Shown here: positions 1-13,087 of the stretch, piece after piece
Numbering within the stretch: the stretch's first letter is position 1
How the letters are laid out: the number at the start of each line of letters is the position of its first letter
Assembly (NCBI RefSeq): GCF_019703515.2
Contig: NC_059372.1
Location: 18,271,492 to 18,335,491 of the forward strand
Direction: 5' to 3'
Length of the DNA: 64,000 bases
From: Myxocyprinus asiaticus
Lineage: Eukaryota > Chordata > Actinopteri > Cypriniformes > Catostomidae
Notes under the pieces: model-generated
Told to the model about the DNA's origin: nothing
Seen by the model: only the letters and a program-made list of their open reading frames with translations
The model's database searches: none
Translations under genes and position numbers: made by a program

Positions 1-349
1 ATGAAATCCTTAAAATAAATTTACACTCCATAAAATATTTAGGCTTTTTCAGAGCATGTATTTTTTTAAGGTGTATTTTATTTTACTGTATTTGAAGTTT
101 TTTTCACATTTTTTACTTGTTTGTTGTCAGAAACAAGTGAAAAAAATCTGCCATCGCTGAAGTTATACAAAGTACAGTATTTATACTACGTTACTGACGA
201 TGAGAAATCTAATGGAATACATTACAAATTACATTTAACAGCATGTATTCTGTAATCTGTAGTGGAATACATTTTAAAAATGTGCCTGTTTATAGTAAAA
301 AAAATTACTAATTAAAAGTTTCTCATCCACACCTATCATATCGCTTCTA
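1..349. other. AT-rich flank, no gene seen
   Basis: Low-complexity AT-rich sequence with no supported ORF or recognisable repeat. Confidence 0.5.
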
Positions 350-592
350 AATATATATGTTTAACTACTGGAGTCTTATGGATTACTTTTATGCTGCCTT
401 TATATGCATTTTGGAGATTCAAAGTTCTGGCCACCATTCACTTGCACTGTATGGACCTACAGAGCTGAAATATTCTTCTAAAAATCTTCATTTGTGTTCA
501 GCAGAAGAAATAAAGTCAAACACATCTAAGATGGCATGAGAGTGAGTAAATGATGAGCGAATTCAAATTTTTGTGTGAACTATTCCTTTAAT
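350..592 (+). repeat. partial cyprinid inverted-repeat MITE
   Basis: Matches one half of the copy at 52170-52688: TGGACCTACAGA..., ATATTCTTCTAAAAATCTTC, then the terminal motif GAACTATTCCTTTAA. The short ORF inside it is part of the repeat, not a gene. Confidence 0.7.
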
Positions 593-2124
593 GTTCCATT
601 TGTTAAGGGTTTGAATGAACAAATCCTTTCTCATCATGTCTAATGAGCAAATATTTAATGACAACAATGCTTATTTCTTGGTAGAAAGGGAATTATTGTT
701 TGGGATATCATAGACAGTGAAAGATATATCTATGCTGCTTACTGGATAGAGGCAACTTTGTAGACAGGAGGTTAAGCAAGCATTGAGTTCAAACGTGCAT
801 TGATTACTGTCTACATACTGACTGCAAAAGGCAGCATTTTTCAGGTTTCGGGTACAGCCAGAGTATAAGAGAAAAGTCCTACATTTACTTCCCTTTTAAC
901 TATTTTAAAACATTCTATTTGTGAATTGAAACACTTCAAAAGTGAAATCCGTTCAGCTGCTCTAGAGGCCGATATAACGCAACTTAAGGAGTCTTTTACT
1001 CAAAGCAGCAAACGGTTGAATGGCAAATCATCACGCCCAATTTGATTCATCTGGGAAGGGGACTCAAGGCAAAATGGCAGCTTTTCAACAGTTTTTGATG
1101 CAAGCAAGGTGAAAATAAACAGCTATCGTTCTCTATTTTAATATATGACTGGTTTACTTCCTGTTTTTACTGAAAATCCCTCAGTTATGATCCCATCTCT
1201 TTATCTACACAATCACCCTCCACAGCATGCAAACACAAGGCAGAAGTGATGTTGTATGTATACAGTAACTATCGGCGATTGCGGGTGTGCAAGAATAAAT
1301 CTGCATTGAGATGATCTATTTGTTACGTAGCATTATCTGGCTTTGTGTTTTGTGCCACATTTAAATACCCACAGAACACACATTCTGAAAACACCAGTCG
1401 CAGCCCTTTAACTGGAAACTAAAGCCCTGCCTTCTGTTAAAGGACCTTGATTTGTGCACATCCTGTACACAGTGAATCAGGCAGGACAAATAAAGCTTGA
1501 AGTGTTCATCTTGAAAACCTCATGCAGGGAGTTGCCAGTTTGCATTAATACCGTCAAATGCAATAACAAAAGCCCACGCAAAGCAGCTGCTTTGAATAAG
1601 TATGATTTGCAATCACTACAAACAGGCTGTTAACCACCAAAAACAAATGACAGTGTTATGATCAAAGGATGATTTTATGGGAATTTTTGTATCAAACAGC
1701 TTTTCTGAAATAGCGGCATTCTACAGATCAACAGAAAACGTACTAATAGGTTAACTCATTTACATGAATGTTCCCTTTGTTAAGGGTTGATAAAGAGGTT
1801 CATTATTGACTAATAAGTCATATACAAATGCATTAGATATCATTGATTTGCGGCTAAAACATGACTAAAAAGGGCAACTTTAATCTGACGCTTCCCAAAT
1901 AGTAAGCCATTTTACCTCACATGTTAAAAATCCATAATATGTTTATAACAATTACTGTTATGTCTTAACTCACTTGTGTTGTCACTTTCTTTGTCACGTT
2001 GATGTCAACAGAATGGTGCTACTCATTACCAAGTCCTAGTTACCTAAAGTCCTCTGCAAAAACACAATCAGGCCTTCATGTTCATTCACAGCATATATTA
2101 TAATAATAAAGCTTGATGACCATA
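593..2124. other. intergenic, no gene seen
   Basis: AT-rich unique-looking sequence. No ORF of significance and no repeat structure that I could identify. Confidence 0.45.
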
Positions 2125-2640
2125 AAAGGGTTAGTTCACCCAAAAACGAAAATTCTCTCATCATTTACTCATGCTCATGCCTTCTCAGATATGTATGACT
2201 TTCCTTCTTCAGCTGAACACAAAGGAAGATTTTAAGAAGAATACCTGAGCTCTGTTGGTCCATACAATGCAAGTGAATGGTGACCAGGCCTTTGAAGCTC
2301 CAAAAAGGAGATAAAAGTCAGCATATATGTAATCCATCAGACTCCAGTGGTTTAATCAATGCCTTCTGAAGCGATGCAGTTGGTTTTGGGAGAGAACAAA
2401 CTAAAATGTAACTCCTTTTTCACTGTAGATCTTGACAGCAGTCTTCAACTGGCGATCATGATTTCAAGCTCGATTACACTTCCTATAGTGCAATCTATCG
2501 CTCTGTGCATGCGTCAGATACTAGGAAGTGTAATCGAGCTTGAAATCATGATCGTGCCTAGAGACTGCAATTGCAAGATGTACAGTGAAAAATGAGTTAT
2601 ATTTTGGTCCGTTTTCATCCAAAACCAACTTGATCGCTCA
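2125..2640 (+). repeat. cyprinid inverted-repeat MITE with internal palindrome
   Basis: Starts GGTTAGTTCACCC and carries the CAAGTGAATGGTGACCAGGC motif shared with the copy at 52170-52688. Its middle is a perfect 33-bp inverted repeat (2453-2485 and 2522-2554). Possibly the Angel type; the name is from memory. Small ORFs here are repeat sequence. Confidence 0.75.
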
Positions 2641-5152
2641 ACTTGATTGTTCAAGTGTTGGTTGCATGCCTGTTTATGTTTTGACATCAAAAACAGAGAA
2701 TAACCTGATGATTTCAAGTCTCATGCAAACACTGTTTCTTGTGTTGTTGATTTTTTTAAATAAGCTCATTTTTGGCAGTTAGCATAATATTGATAATTTA
2801 CGAGTTTAAGAGAAGCCACAGGCATTGCTTGGCCTCCATCATTACCCTTCAGTTGCACAGTGATTAACACCAGCTCAAACCATCAGGATGACCTCACATA
2901 CACTTAATTAATTAAATGAATCAATTAGCTTCCCAAGTATCCGCAAATAACCCAGCTAAACCAGTGACCCCAAGAGTAGCCCCAAGTTGTATCGTCTAAT
3001 TCCCACCCCTGATTAAAACTGTTAGCGGTGCCATCTGCCTTGCTGGTTGATGTTTAGGGAGACCACTGCCAACTGTAATAGACTGCTCCCTGGGTTAATT
3101 CTCTCTTGCGGTCACAAACAGGGCTGTAACCACCATAGACATTGAGGGGGACATTTCCCCCCCAATATTCAGAATAGTGGTTTACTGATATGGGATTTGT
3201 ACATGGCTGATTATTAAATTATTAAATTTGGAAATATGTGGTTACATCCTTGGTCACAAATGCACCTAAACACAACATGGCCAAGTGCCATTTGTTTTAT
3301 TCTGTTTCTAAGGAAGCAGCCTCCTCAGGATCGAAAATGGGACAAGCTATGATGTTAAACTGTCTCGAGGTCTCTGGTTATGGTGCAACAACAGAAGAAA
3401 CAGGCGCTGAAAATATTAGAAAGAGTGAGTGAGATAAATATAAGGAGGGAGACAGAGAACAGAGAACAGAGATGAAGACAGGAAGGAGGAAGCCACAGAC
3501 AGCAGCACTTGATGATTTATAATGGTACTGTTAGAATGCAGGCTCTGTTCATAAGTTAATTTGACTATGAGGTCATGCGAGCCTCACTGAAGTCTGTGCT
3601 GCTGAAACAAGGTTTTCTCAGCCTCTGATTTAACAAAGAGACTCCCAATCCATTTCAGACTGCTGCAAAGCAAGTCAAGCAGAACAATTAAAAAAAAAAA
3701 AAAGGTGATATTTTGACTTGAATTGTTCAGTGTCAATAACCGCCTGAAATGTGATTGTGCAATTTTGTTGCATTCAGTCTCAGGGGATTTATCTTTTCAT
3801 GTTATCATCATATCAGAGCTGAGAGGTTTCAAACCATGCTCTGAAAAGCATCAGCACATGGAGGTTAATTTCTCATTAGAAAACAGATAGTTCAGAGTAT
3901 AAATTCTGATTGGATGAGCCGCATTCAAAACTGTTAGTGACTATAAACACATGACCGCACACATCAAGTCCATTACATGATTTTACCACGGCTTTGATAA
4001 CTTTCTCTGTGTAATGCAGGGGCGTTTCTGGGATTTGAAAACATCAGCAGCTAGGGTATGGGTGGCAAGGGTATGGACATGGACATTTAATGTTCCAAAT
4101 TATCCTGTTATTGGTTTATAGTGTGAGAAGAATCTCCAAACGATTCAGTCCATGTGGAAATGATTCCAAATCAATTGCCAACCCATGTGAGAAATATATC
4201 TAAAAGAACCTGCTCAGACGAGTGCTACATTTGTGAATTGTGCATCACTAGTTCTGATTCTAAACAGGCCACAGAACATACAGTATTTAAAATGCTGTAT
4301 ATCTATATTTTAGCCACACTGAAAAAATGAAGAGTAACGTATACTTAAGTTTTATTTTGCAAGTGCTTGCGCACAGTTTTTCTAAGTAAATTTTAATGAT
4401 ATTTCATGACATACTGTAATATTGATTGAAGTGAGAGAGAAAATTTAACTTAAACATCTCAGTAACTTTTAATTACAAATCAGATGTACATGGTACTTAA
4501 ATAAGCTTTTTTAAATAAGAAATTTAAATGAAAATGACGTTTTCAACTCTCATTATTAACACATTAAAAAATGAACCACATGACAAATGGAAGCTTTACA
4601 CTAGAAAGCTCAATGCATGCTAATGCTATGTCATTAGACAACATCACCTTGCATTACTGGCAATAAGATTAAACTGCGCATGCAGACCTGAACACTTGGT
4701 GCCCAAAACACAATGATGGTAATAATTAACATATCATTTTTTTTTTATAATGAACAGGTAATTTGAGTAGAAAAATATACTTCAGACTTTACAAAACAAG
4801 AAGTTACCAAACGTAACAACAAAATAAACAATAAAAATGGTGTAAATAAACTTGAAAACAATGAACCCATGCTAGCTCATTAATTGTTCAAGCTTGGTGC
4901 ATGTTGGGAACAACAGCTTTGAAAAGTTAAATGTACTCATTTTATTTACCAATGAAATTTACTCAAATCAGTGAATAAATATGACAAGGTTTTCGACTTT
5001 AGGATCGATACATGATGACACATTGTAAAATTAACAAATAATCATAAATAATATTTACTTATAAGCTAAATAATTAGTTTTTACATGTTTGAATTAAAAA
5101 CAAATGTAGTATTTATTTAATAGTTTCAAATTCACGCTTTAACTTATTCAGT
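2641..5152. other. intergenic, no gene seen
   Basis: AT-rich. A 14-base A run lies near 3690. No supported gene or complete mobile element. Confidence 0.45.
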
Positions 5153-6543
5153 GCAGGGGCGGATTAAGTGATTTGGGGCCCTAGGCAAAGTACAGGAATG
5201 GGGCCATCTTCAATGACACATTTAGATCGATTTTCTCTTAAAGGTGCTGTAAGCCTTTTATTCTTCTTATTATTATTATTTAATTTTTTCATGGAATGGT
5301 CTGGAGAAAATATTCCTACGCCCTGAAAGATATCACTGACTATGGTTTCACGGACACCAGAAAACGTCTTATTGCGAGAAAGCGGGTTATTGCGAGAAAA
5401 CAGCGTTCCCGTATACATGCACTACACAGGCAGCATACATTACTCTTGTATACATGCGACTCGGTCAGTAAGCAGCTTTCTCCACAGCAATGTAATTTTC
5501 CTGCAACCCTTGTGTAAACAACACACATGGCATCCGAGGAAGACTTCACTATTTTACTCTGTTGATTCGCTTTATTTTCAGATATTCCAGAGTTGTTAAT
5601 AATGTCTGACAACACATTATAAAAACACAATCTGACTACTATGAACTACAGTACAGTATATACCTCTACAATACCGGTTTTCCATCAACTTGACCTTAAA
5701 TTAACTTTATCCAAATTATTAGACTCAAAGTTGACTTTGCATGTTTCCAGAAGACTTTGATCAACTTTTAAAATTGAAAATATAAAAACGTTTGCTAGAT
5801 TTACGCTGCTAAATAGTGCGAAAACATGCAAACATTCAGAGACTGTTTTCTTTTTTTATTAGAGTGTCAACGGTCAGATCATAATCATCATCAACACTGT
5901 GTATTGGTGATTATAGTGAGTGCTGTGACACCTTTAATACTGTGCATTTATTCATATTAAAATAGTCACAGGGTATACTGTATATTGAATTATAATTTCT
6001 TTAAGGTCTGGCAATAAATTCCTTCATAAGATATGTCTGAAGAACAAACATGACTTATACTCTTAAATAACAATACATTTTTGATAAACTTTTCTATGAA
6101 AGCAAAAACAAAACATAATATCATTTTAACATTTTAGGGCTTTTGTTTACAAATTATTAAAATTGAGGAGAAACATTTAGATCTTCTAAAGCCCTCTCAC
6201 AATATCAACCCACATATGAAAACAATGGTCATAAAGAAATGTAATGATTACTTAAGAATGCATTTAAATTCAATTTTCTATTTGGAAAAAGAAAGAGATA
6301 AAATGTCTGTTCTTCCATTTTATCTATAAAGTATCATCCTATTCAGTGAGGGAAAAATTTGTCCTGCAAATATTCAGAATTTGCACACAATAGCTAAATA
6401 ACAGATTATACAGATAATAACAGTTATAATAACAGATAATCATTGGTAAAAGATGAACAAACTGAGTTGATGCTGTTCGTGATTGACAGGGCTGACTCAC
6501 AGATGTATAGAACCAAATATAATCAGGATATTTGCTGGTTCAG

Positions 6544-6778
6544 TGTAGAGCCGAGGAGGGCGGGGCCGGGCTGGAATGAGACACACCCGGTCCCCAATCA
6601 GCCTGATGGGGTGCGCGAGGGATAAAGGCGGCCGGGGACGACAGTTCGAGAGAGAGAGAATTGCAGGCAGCTGTACTGTGTGTTTTTGGTTGTGTGTTTT
6701 GTTTAAATTGTTTATTAAATTATTATTTATATTATTAAGCCGGTTCTCGCCTCCTCCTTTCCACTGAACCCCCTTACA
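6544..6778 (-). mobile_element. solo LTR, copy 1
   Basis: 235 bp. Read on the minus strand it starts TGTAAGGGGG and ends GGCTCTACA (TG...CA). Flanked by the 5-bp direct repeat TTCAG at 6539-6543 and 6779-6783, as expected for an LTR retroelement insertion. It contains a purine run and TTAATAAA-like signals. No internal coding part remains. Confidence 0.85.
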
Positions 6779-7104
6779 TTCAGTTTCACATTATCATTTT
6801 TTTCCAAGCCCTACAGACCCTGAACAGACGAGACACGATCGTTTGACATTTCAAGAATAGTGAATAAAAGCAAACTTTTCAGCGCATTTTCATTGGTCGG
6901 TTTTCAAAATCGATTTCTCTTTTGTTGCCTAAGATGTGCATATGTGCTGACAACATTTCTGTTACAACTGCAGTGATCATTTTTCCATCTGTAGATCTGA
7001 CCGCACTCCACACAACAAAGAAATTTTATATAAATGCATTTGATTGAAAAAGACACCATCAAATGCTCACCTAAACGGTGCGATCCATCTTTAGCAAAGC
7101 AGTA

Positions 7105-7339
7105 TGTAAGGGGGTTCAGTGGAAAGGAGGAGGCGAGAACCGGCTTAATAATATAAATAATAATTTAATAAACAATATAAACAAAACACATAACTATAAA
7201 CACACAGTCCAGCTGTCTGTAATTCTCTCTCTCTCGAACTGTCGTCCCCGGCCGCCTTTATCCCTCGCGCGCCCCATCAGGCTGATTGGGGACCGGGTGT
7301 GTCTCATTCCAGCCCGGCCCCGCCCTCCTCGGCTCTACA
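7105..7339 (+). mobile_element. solo LTR, copy 2 (inverted to copy 1)
   Basis: 235 bp, TGTAAGGGGG...GGCTCTACA, closely matching copy 1 in the opposite orientation. Flanked by the 5-bp duplication CAGTA at 7100-7104 and 7340-7344. Different duplications show two separate insertions. Confidence 0.87.
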
Positions 7340-7436
7340 CAGTATAACTAAACTTTCGCCAGAAAAGCTTAAATGTGTGCTCCGGTCCGCACAACTGATC
7401 ATGGCTGAATGCTGTTGCATGCACCAACGAGCGTTG

Positions 7437-7864
7437 TTTTTTTATTTAAAAATTTTTTTATCCCCTTTTCTCCCAATTTGGAATGCCCAATTCCCACTAC
7501 TTAATAGGTCCTCGTGGTGGCACGGTTACTCACCTCAATCTGGGTGGTGGAGGACAAGTCTCACTTGCCTCCGCTTCTGAGACAGTCAATCCACGCATCT
7601 TATCATGTGGCTCGTTGTGCATGACACCACGGAGACTCCCAGCATGTGGAGGCTCATGCTACTCTCCGCGATCCACGCTCAAATTAGAACCACTTAATCG
7701 TGACCATGAGGAGGTTACCCTATGTGACTCTACCCTCCCTAGCAACCAGGCCAATTTGGTTGCTTAGGAGACCTGGCTGGAGTCACTCAGCACACCCTGG
7801 ATTCGTACTCACGACTCCAGGGGTGGTAGTCAGTGTCAGTACTCGCTGAACTACCCAGGCCCCA
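7437..7864 (-). repeat. tRNA-derived SINE (V-SINE/HE1-like), copy 1
   Basis: On the minus strand it begins GGGGCCTGGGTAG with a tRNA-like head: A-box-like TAGTTCAGCGAG and B-box-like GAGTACGAATCC. It has a body of about 330 bp and a T-rich end on the plus strand, which is its A-rich tail. The B box has one change from GTTCGAATCC. Confidence 0.8.
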
Positions 7865-8744
7865 CTTTGCCATTGTGCGTTGTTAAACTCACCGCTGATT
7901 GCTGTGGCTCGCGTCTATGAACGCTGAGTTTTGCACAGAAAGCACTCTGGTATTTCAGATCGGAGGGCCAGACAAAGATGATTGGCGGGCCGGATTTGGC
8001 CCGCGGGCCGCCAACTGACTAATCCTGCCTTAGGAACTTATCAAAAACTTATTTGATCTAAAATCACATTTCATAGCCCATTGAGACTTCAGACTCAACA
8101 TGAAAAACCCAGTAAATTCATTAAACATTCTACCTTTTAGAATTTAAGACAACTGTGATGTTATCCTAACTTTAAGATGTTATTTTCGATTTTTAAGAGC
8201 ATTTTATTCGAGAATTCAAGAACAATCTTAAGAAAAAAGATAAGAACTTTAAGTTTCTTTTTATGGGAATACAAAATATACTTTTTTCTTCAGTTAGAAA
8301 TTACGAAGAAAAATGGCAGTTAAGAAGAAATTTCTTCTTAAGAACGTTTCGTGAATCCGGCCCCTGGGAGCGCAGTGTGTTTGATTGACAGCTGCCAGCG
8401 CGAGCACAAGACACTCAGCACATGCGCTCATCATGGAGTCTGTGTCAGACCATCGCGGCGCGCTTTTTGAAGAACTTTAGCAAATGTCTAGACTTGTTTA
8501 TGAACTTAAATAAGCCTAGACGCACATATAAGATGCAATTGACCCTAGTTGTGTACAAACCTTACGGTCTAAACGTATTCATCGCTGTATATAAGCCACA
8601 GAATACGAGGGACACAGAAAAAATGGAGGACTCTTCTAAAATGCTGTGGAATAATGACAGTAGGTGCTGCTTTCAAACGCTCACATGATGTGTGCTTATT
8701 TTTGGATGTATGGCAAGCCATTTTGACATTTATTCCTTAAAACT
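7865..8744. other. intergenic with MITE-like end and unrecognised ORF
   Basis: Contains a GC-rich piece (7960-8030, TTGGCCCGCGGGCC) and an inverted-repeat-like segment ending GTGAATCCGGCCCC near 8363. An 88-codon ORF (8422-8688) has no recognisable family and no splice or conservation support; I do not call it a gene. Confidence 0.4.
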
Positions 8745-9500
8745 TGCTAGTATCTATATTTTTTTAGTAATTATTTTTAGTAACTATTCCATTAGATACT
8801 AGTATTTATTCATTAGTTACTTGTGCTTATTCAATAGTTACTTGTACTTATTCATTAGTTACTTGTACTTATTCAATAGATACTAGTACTTATTCATTAG
8901 TTACTTGTACTTATTCAATAGATACTAGTATTTATTCATTAGTTACTTGTACTTATTCAATAGATACTAGTACTTATTCATTAGTTACTTGTACTTATTC
9001 AATAGATACTAGTATTTATTCATTAGTTACTGGTACTTATTCAATAGATACTAGTACTTATTCATTAGTTACTTGTACTTATTCAATAGATACTAGTACT
9101 TATTCAATAGATACTAGTACTTATTCATTAGTTACTTGTACTTATTCAATAGATACTAGTACTTATTCATTAGTTACTTGTACTTATTCAATAGATACTA
9201 GTACTTATTCAATAGATACTAGTACTTATTCATTAGTTACTTGTACTTATTCAATAGATACTAGTACTTATTCAATAGATACTAGTACTTATTCAATAGA
9301 TACTAGTACTTATTCATTAGTTACTTGTACTTATTCAATAGATACTAGTACTTATTCATTAGTTACTTGTACTTATTCAATAGATACTAGTACTTATTCA
9401 ATAGATACTAGTACTTATTCAATAGATACTAGTACTTATTCATTAGTTACTTGTACTTATTTAATAGATACTAGTACTTATTCATTAGATAGTGTTTATT
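8745..9500 (+). repeat. minisatellite, about 21-bp ACTAGT units (array 1)
   Basis: About 34 tandem units alternating between TTATTCATTAGTTACTTGTAC and TTATTCAATAGATACTAGTAC, close to identical to each other. Array 2 at 14935-16780 uses the same unit on the opposite strand. Confidence 0.93.
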
Positions 9501-10332
9501 CTAATAGTGACAAGTTTCTATTTAAATGTTACTATCCTAAAAAAATTAAGTATTTTAATTTTAATGACTAGTAACTATTTAGCCCACAGATATCTCAAAC
9601 TTAATAGTTACTAGTACTATTTCTAGAGCACATTTGCATATTATGCAAATAGTATGTTGAATATAAATGCAAGGTCACTTTCTTTCTTAAAAGCAAAGGT
9701 TCACTTTACACCCAGTGTGCCTACTGAAACATAGTGGTAGAAAACTGAAACATCAACATTGCTGTATGGACAATTAATGGCATAGACGTTACAGAACTGC
9801 TGAGCAGCATGATGGAATAAATAAATTAAATGAAAAAAGGGTGTCATGTTTTTTCTATATATCCCACACATACTTCAGTAATACAAGACATGGCTAATTA
9901 AATTATAAGAGGCAATTGTAGTAAGCTGCTTTATATTTACATGAATTACAGTAAATTATACTTTATCTGATGAGTACAGCAACAAACTAATTACAGCAAA
10001 CTACTATGACTGTATTTAGACACAAAACCAACATCTTATTCTGAGGAGAATGCTTCTTTTTGTGTTCATAATCTTTTCTTTTTTCATTCATAAATCGATA
10101 ATTATTTGCACTCTGTCTGACCTCAGATCATTCCTAGGAGGAAAACAAATCTGCCTATATGCGTCAGCACCTCGGACTTATATGCAATCAGTCAGTGCTT
10201 GTTGTTGTGCTCAGTCCATAATGAAGTAGGCCTATACAACTGCAAGTAAAACAATTCTTGGTTCTATTCTATAATAAATTCAGTTTTGTATTGGTAGACT
10301 CTTTAACATTAATGAACAGTAATCTTGGCTCT

Positions 10333-10367
<35 letters not shown>

Positions 10368-11255
10368 TCAGTTTTAAGGTGCTTTCTTGGCATGACACAT
10401 ATTTGTACATCTGTATTGCCAAAGCATTTACAGCTGAGCTGCATACAAATAAAACAGTGCAAAACAAAGACAGCACAAAACAACGTACATAATCTTAAAA
10501 AAAAAACATAAGATATAGAATGTAAATTTGACATATAAGGTAAAAATGATCATGTTAAATAATAAAAATGAAGTTGCACATGAAGGAAAAAGAAAATGTT
10601 AACAATAAGAACCAACCATAGTAAAATATAACTGAAACACAGAGTCAAGTCAGTTCACTCTCTGTCTCTCATTTTGTGGCAGACAGGCACATGTTGTGAA
10701 GCTATCATGCAGCAGTCCTTGTGTTCTCCTAATAAGGGCAGTTTTTCATCACTTAAAAGTTAAAAAAGTTTGTCTGTGTATTTTGTGCATTTTGTTAGGA
10801 AATGCAGCTCTGTCTCTATGTTTTGTGTTTTGATCACAGTGTGGACACAACCTTTCTTCCTATGGTAGCCATGTTTTCCTGTGTCTGCCTTTGTCTATAG
10901 TGAGGTTGTCCACTGCATTTGAACCTTGTCAAGGTGTCTCTCAATTTTTTATCTGTCACTGTGTACAGATATTCTGCCATGGTCTATTCTCTTTTTAGGG
11001 CCGGTTAGCATTGCATTTTACTCTGTTTTTGCGTTTGAGTTTTCCAATAAGTGATATAATTTAGTTTTATTTGTGCTGTAATTTGGCTCTAATTAGTTTA
11101 ACAGTATTGTTCTGGTCCAGATCTTCAGTTTGATGAGGGTTAGTAGATATTGGTGCAGGGCTTTATAATGGTATGAGTGGGGGTCACTGAGTTTTAGATT
11201 TTTCCAGAATTTAATTGCCGGTCTTTGTATTTTTATAATTAGTGGATATTTGCCT

Positions 11256-11292
<37 letters not shown>

Positions 11293-11793
11293 CTGTTTTG
11301 ATCCTTCTTTCTGTTGGACGCAAGTCATATTGTGCGAACAGCCACACAGTTAAAGCAGATTTTGGGAATTGAGTGTGATGACTTTAGGTCCTTCAACTTG
11401 TAATTAGGCCAGCGGTGTCCATTAAGTAACATGAACATTGATTAAATATTTCTCTCAGTGTTTACTTGATCCTGGCCCTGCACTGAATAATGCACTACTC
11501 CTCCTGTCTGTCCATTTTTATCCTTGTTACCATACCTTTTAATTTGCTGTATATGTATCTCTTACTTCAATGTTTTACTATATTTAATTATGTCATGCTT
11601 TAGTTTCCCTATTCTTGCCATGCTCCAATAATAAATAAAGAATAAAAGATTAAAGTAATGTGTTTCTTTATGAAGTAATAATAATAATAATACTACAATG
11701 GCAGCTAAGTGCAAATACAGATAAATAGCAACAAAAAGCATCTTCTCACAGTCACTGTTGTTCTAAAGACTCTTATTTTGAAATAGTTTGTCT
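9501..11793. other. intergenic, repeat remnants and two CT microsatellites
   Basis: No gene seen. CT dinucleotide runs lie at 10334-10365 and 11259-11288. The segment 10620-11410 has the look of an old interspersed repeat (TTTGTCTATAGTGAGG, CAGATATTCTGCCATGG), family unknown to me. Confidence 0.45.
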
Positions 11794-12095
11794 TGTCATT
11801 CGTTTCCCCCACACTACATTTCCCCGGATGCACTGCCCTCATCACAGCCATCTGTTCCCCATCTCCCTCACCTGTTCTCCATTCCCTCATCAGTACCTTT
11901 TTGTATAAATACCCTCTAGTTTTGTTCCATGCTTGTCTGTTCTTGTTCACTGTTGCATGGTTAATGTTACCACAAATGACTGTCTTGTTACCTTCATCAT
12001 CATCTTTTATGTATTCTCATCTTCTTTTGATTGTGGATTAAAGGATTGCTGCATATAGATCCTGCTCTCTCTAGCCACATCTACAAAACATGACA
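11794..12095 (+). repeat. left LTR of the 11794-13350 element
   Basis: Shares ACTACATTTCCC, GGATGCACTGCCCTCATCAC and TATAAATACCCTCTAG with the right copy. TATAAATA is a plausible promoter box. Confidence 0.75.
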
Positions 12096-12391
12096 GAAGA
12101 ACTGACCTAAATGGATCTAGCCGCCATCAGAATTCTTCTCCTCACACTGGGGGACTGTCCAGTGGAGGATCATGTCCGTGATTTTAGTGCACTATGATGA
12201 CCACTCTCTGGTGATTTACTTTTGGGTTGGTCTGAATAGTACACTAAAAGAACTGATGCCACCGGCAAATCCTCACTGGATACTCTGAGAATGTGCAGAA
12301 GGCTCTAGAACTTTGCAATTCCCCTTACACTGTGGGTTATGGCAGGAACCCTGGGCCAAAACCTGCACCCAAGCCTCCCACGGCTAACGAG

Positions 12392-12490
12392 CCAGCGCCT
12401 GTGCCTGTAGCCCCGTCCATCCCAGCGCCTGTGCCTGTAGCCCCGTCCATCCCAGCACCTGTGCCTGTGGTCCCGTCCGTCCCACAGCCA
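12392..12490 (+). repeat. 30-bp tandem repeat coding Pro/Ala/Val
   Basis: Three copies of a unit containing GCGCCTGTGCCTGTAGCCCC, translating to PAPVPVAPSI. Inside the internal region of the LTR element. Confidence 0.85.
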
Positions 12491-12899
12491 GCTCTCGCAG
12501 AGCTAATACCCTAGAATGGATTCCCGCCGATGTGCCCAACCCAGAGTACCCTTCCTCCTCTGCTGGTTCCGTCCAGCCCCTCTACTCTGCTGGTTCCGTC
12601 TAGGATCATGGACTCGCTGGTTCTGTCCAGCACCCTTGCCCTTCCTCCTCCGCTGGTTCCATCCAGCAACCTGGCCCTTTCTCCTCCGCTGGCTCCACCC
12701 AGGACATCGGCTCCTCCTCCTTCTGATCAGCCGGTTCCCTCCAAGTCACCGGCTCGACCATCGCCCCCGGGGACTTCCCAGACAAGGGGATCTTTGACCC
12801 TCCAACTCCGCCTTGGCCCTCCGATCCACTAAGATCCCCAGTTCTGCTCCTCGAACCTCTCACAGCTCCGCCTTACCTGGCTTCATTCCTCAAGCCTTC

Positions 12900-13085
12900 C
12901 ATGGCTCTGCCTCCCAGGCCTCCTGACCCTGTCCCTGCTCTGTGGCTGCCTCCCAGGCTTCCTGACCCTGTCCCTGCTCTGTGGCTGACTCCTAGGCCTC
13001 CTGACCCGGTCCCTGCTCTGTGGCCGCCTCCCAAGACTCCTGACCCTATCTCTGCTCTGTGGCCACCTCCCAGGCCTCCCGACCC
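12900..13085 (+). repeat. about 36-bp tandem repeat, Pro-rich
   Basis: Five copies of a unit containing CCTCCTGACCCTGTCCCTGC, translating to PPRPPDPVPALW, one translated unit per repeat. Inside the LTR element. Confidence 0.85.
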
Positions 13086-13087
13086 TC

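Noticed and set aside
5155..8034. A single 2.9-kb hAT element with ends GGGGCGGATTAAG and TAATCCTGCC
   Set aside because: The ends resemble each other only in part (GGCGGATTA against GGCAGGATTA) and no matching 8-bp duplication is present; the span also holds independent insertions.
8745..9500. CRISPR array
   Set aside because: Units are contiguous and nearly identical with no unique spacers; this is a vertebrate minisatellite.
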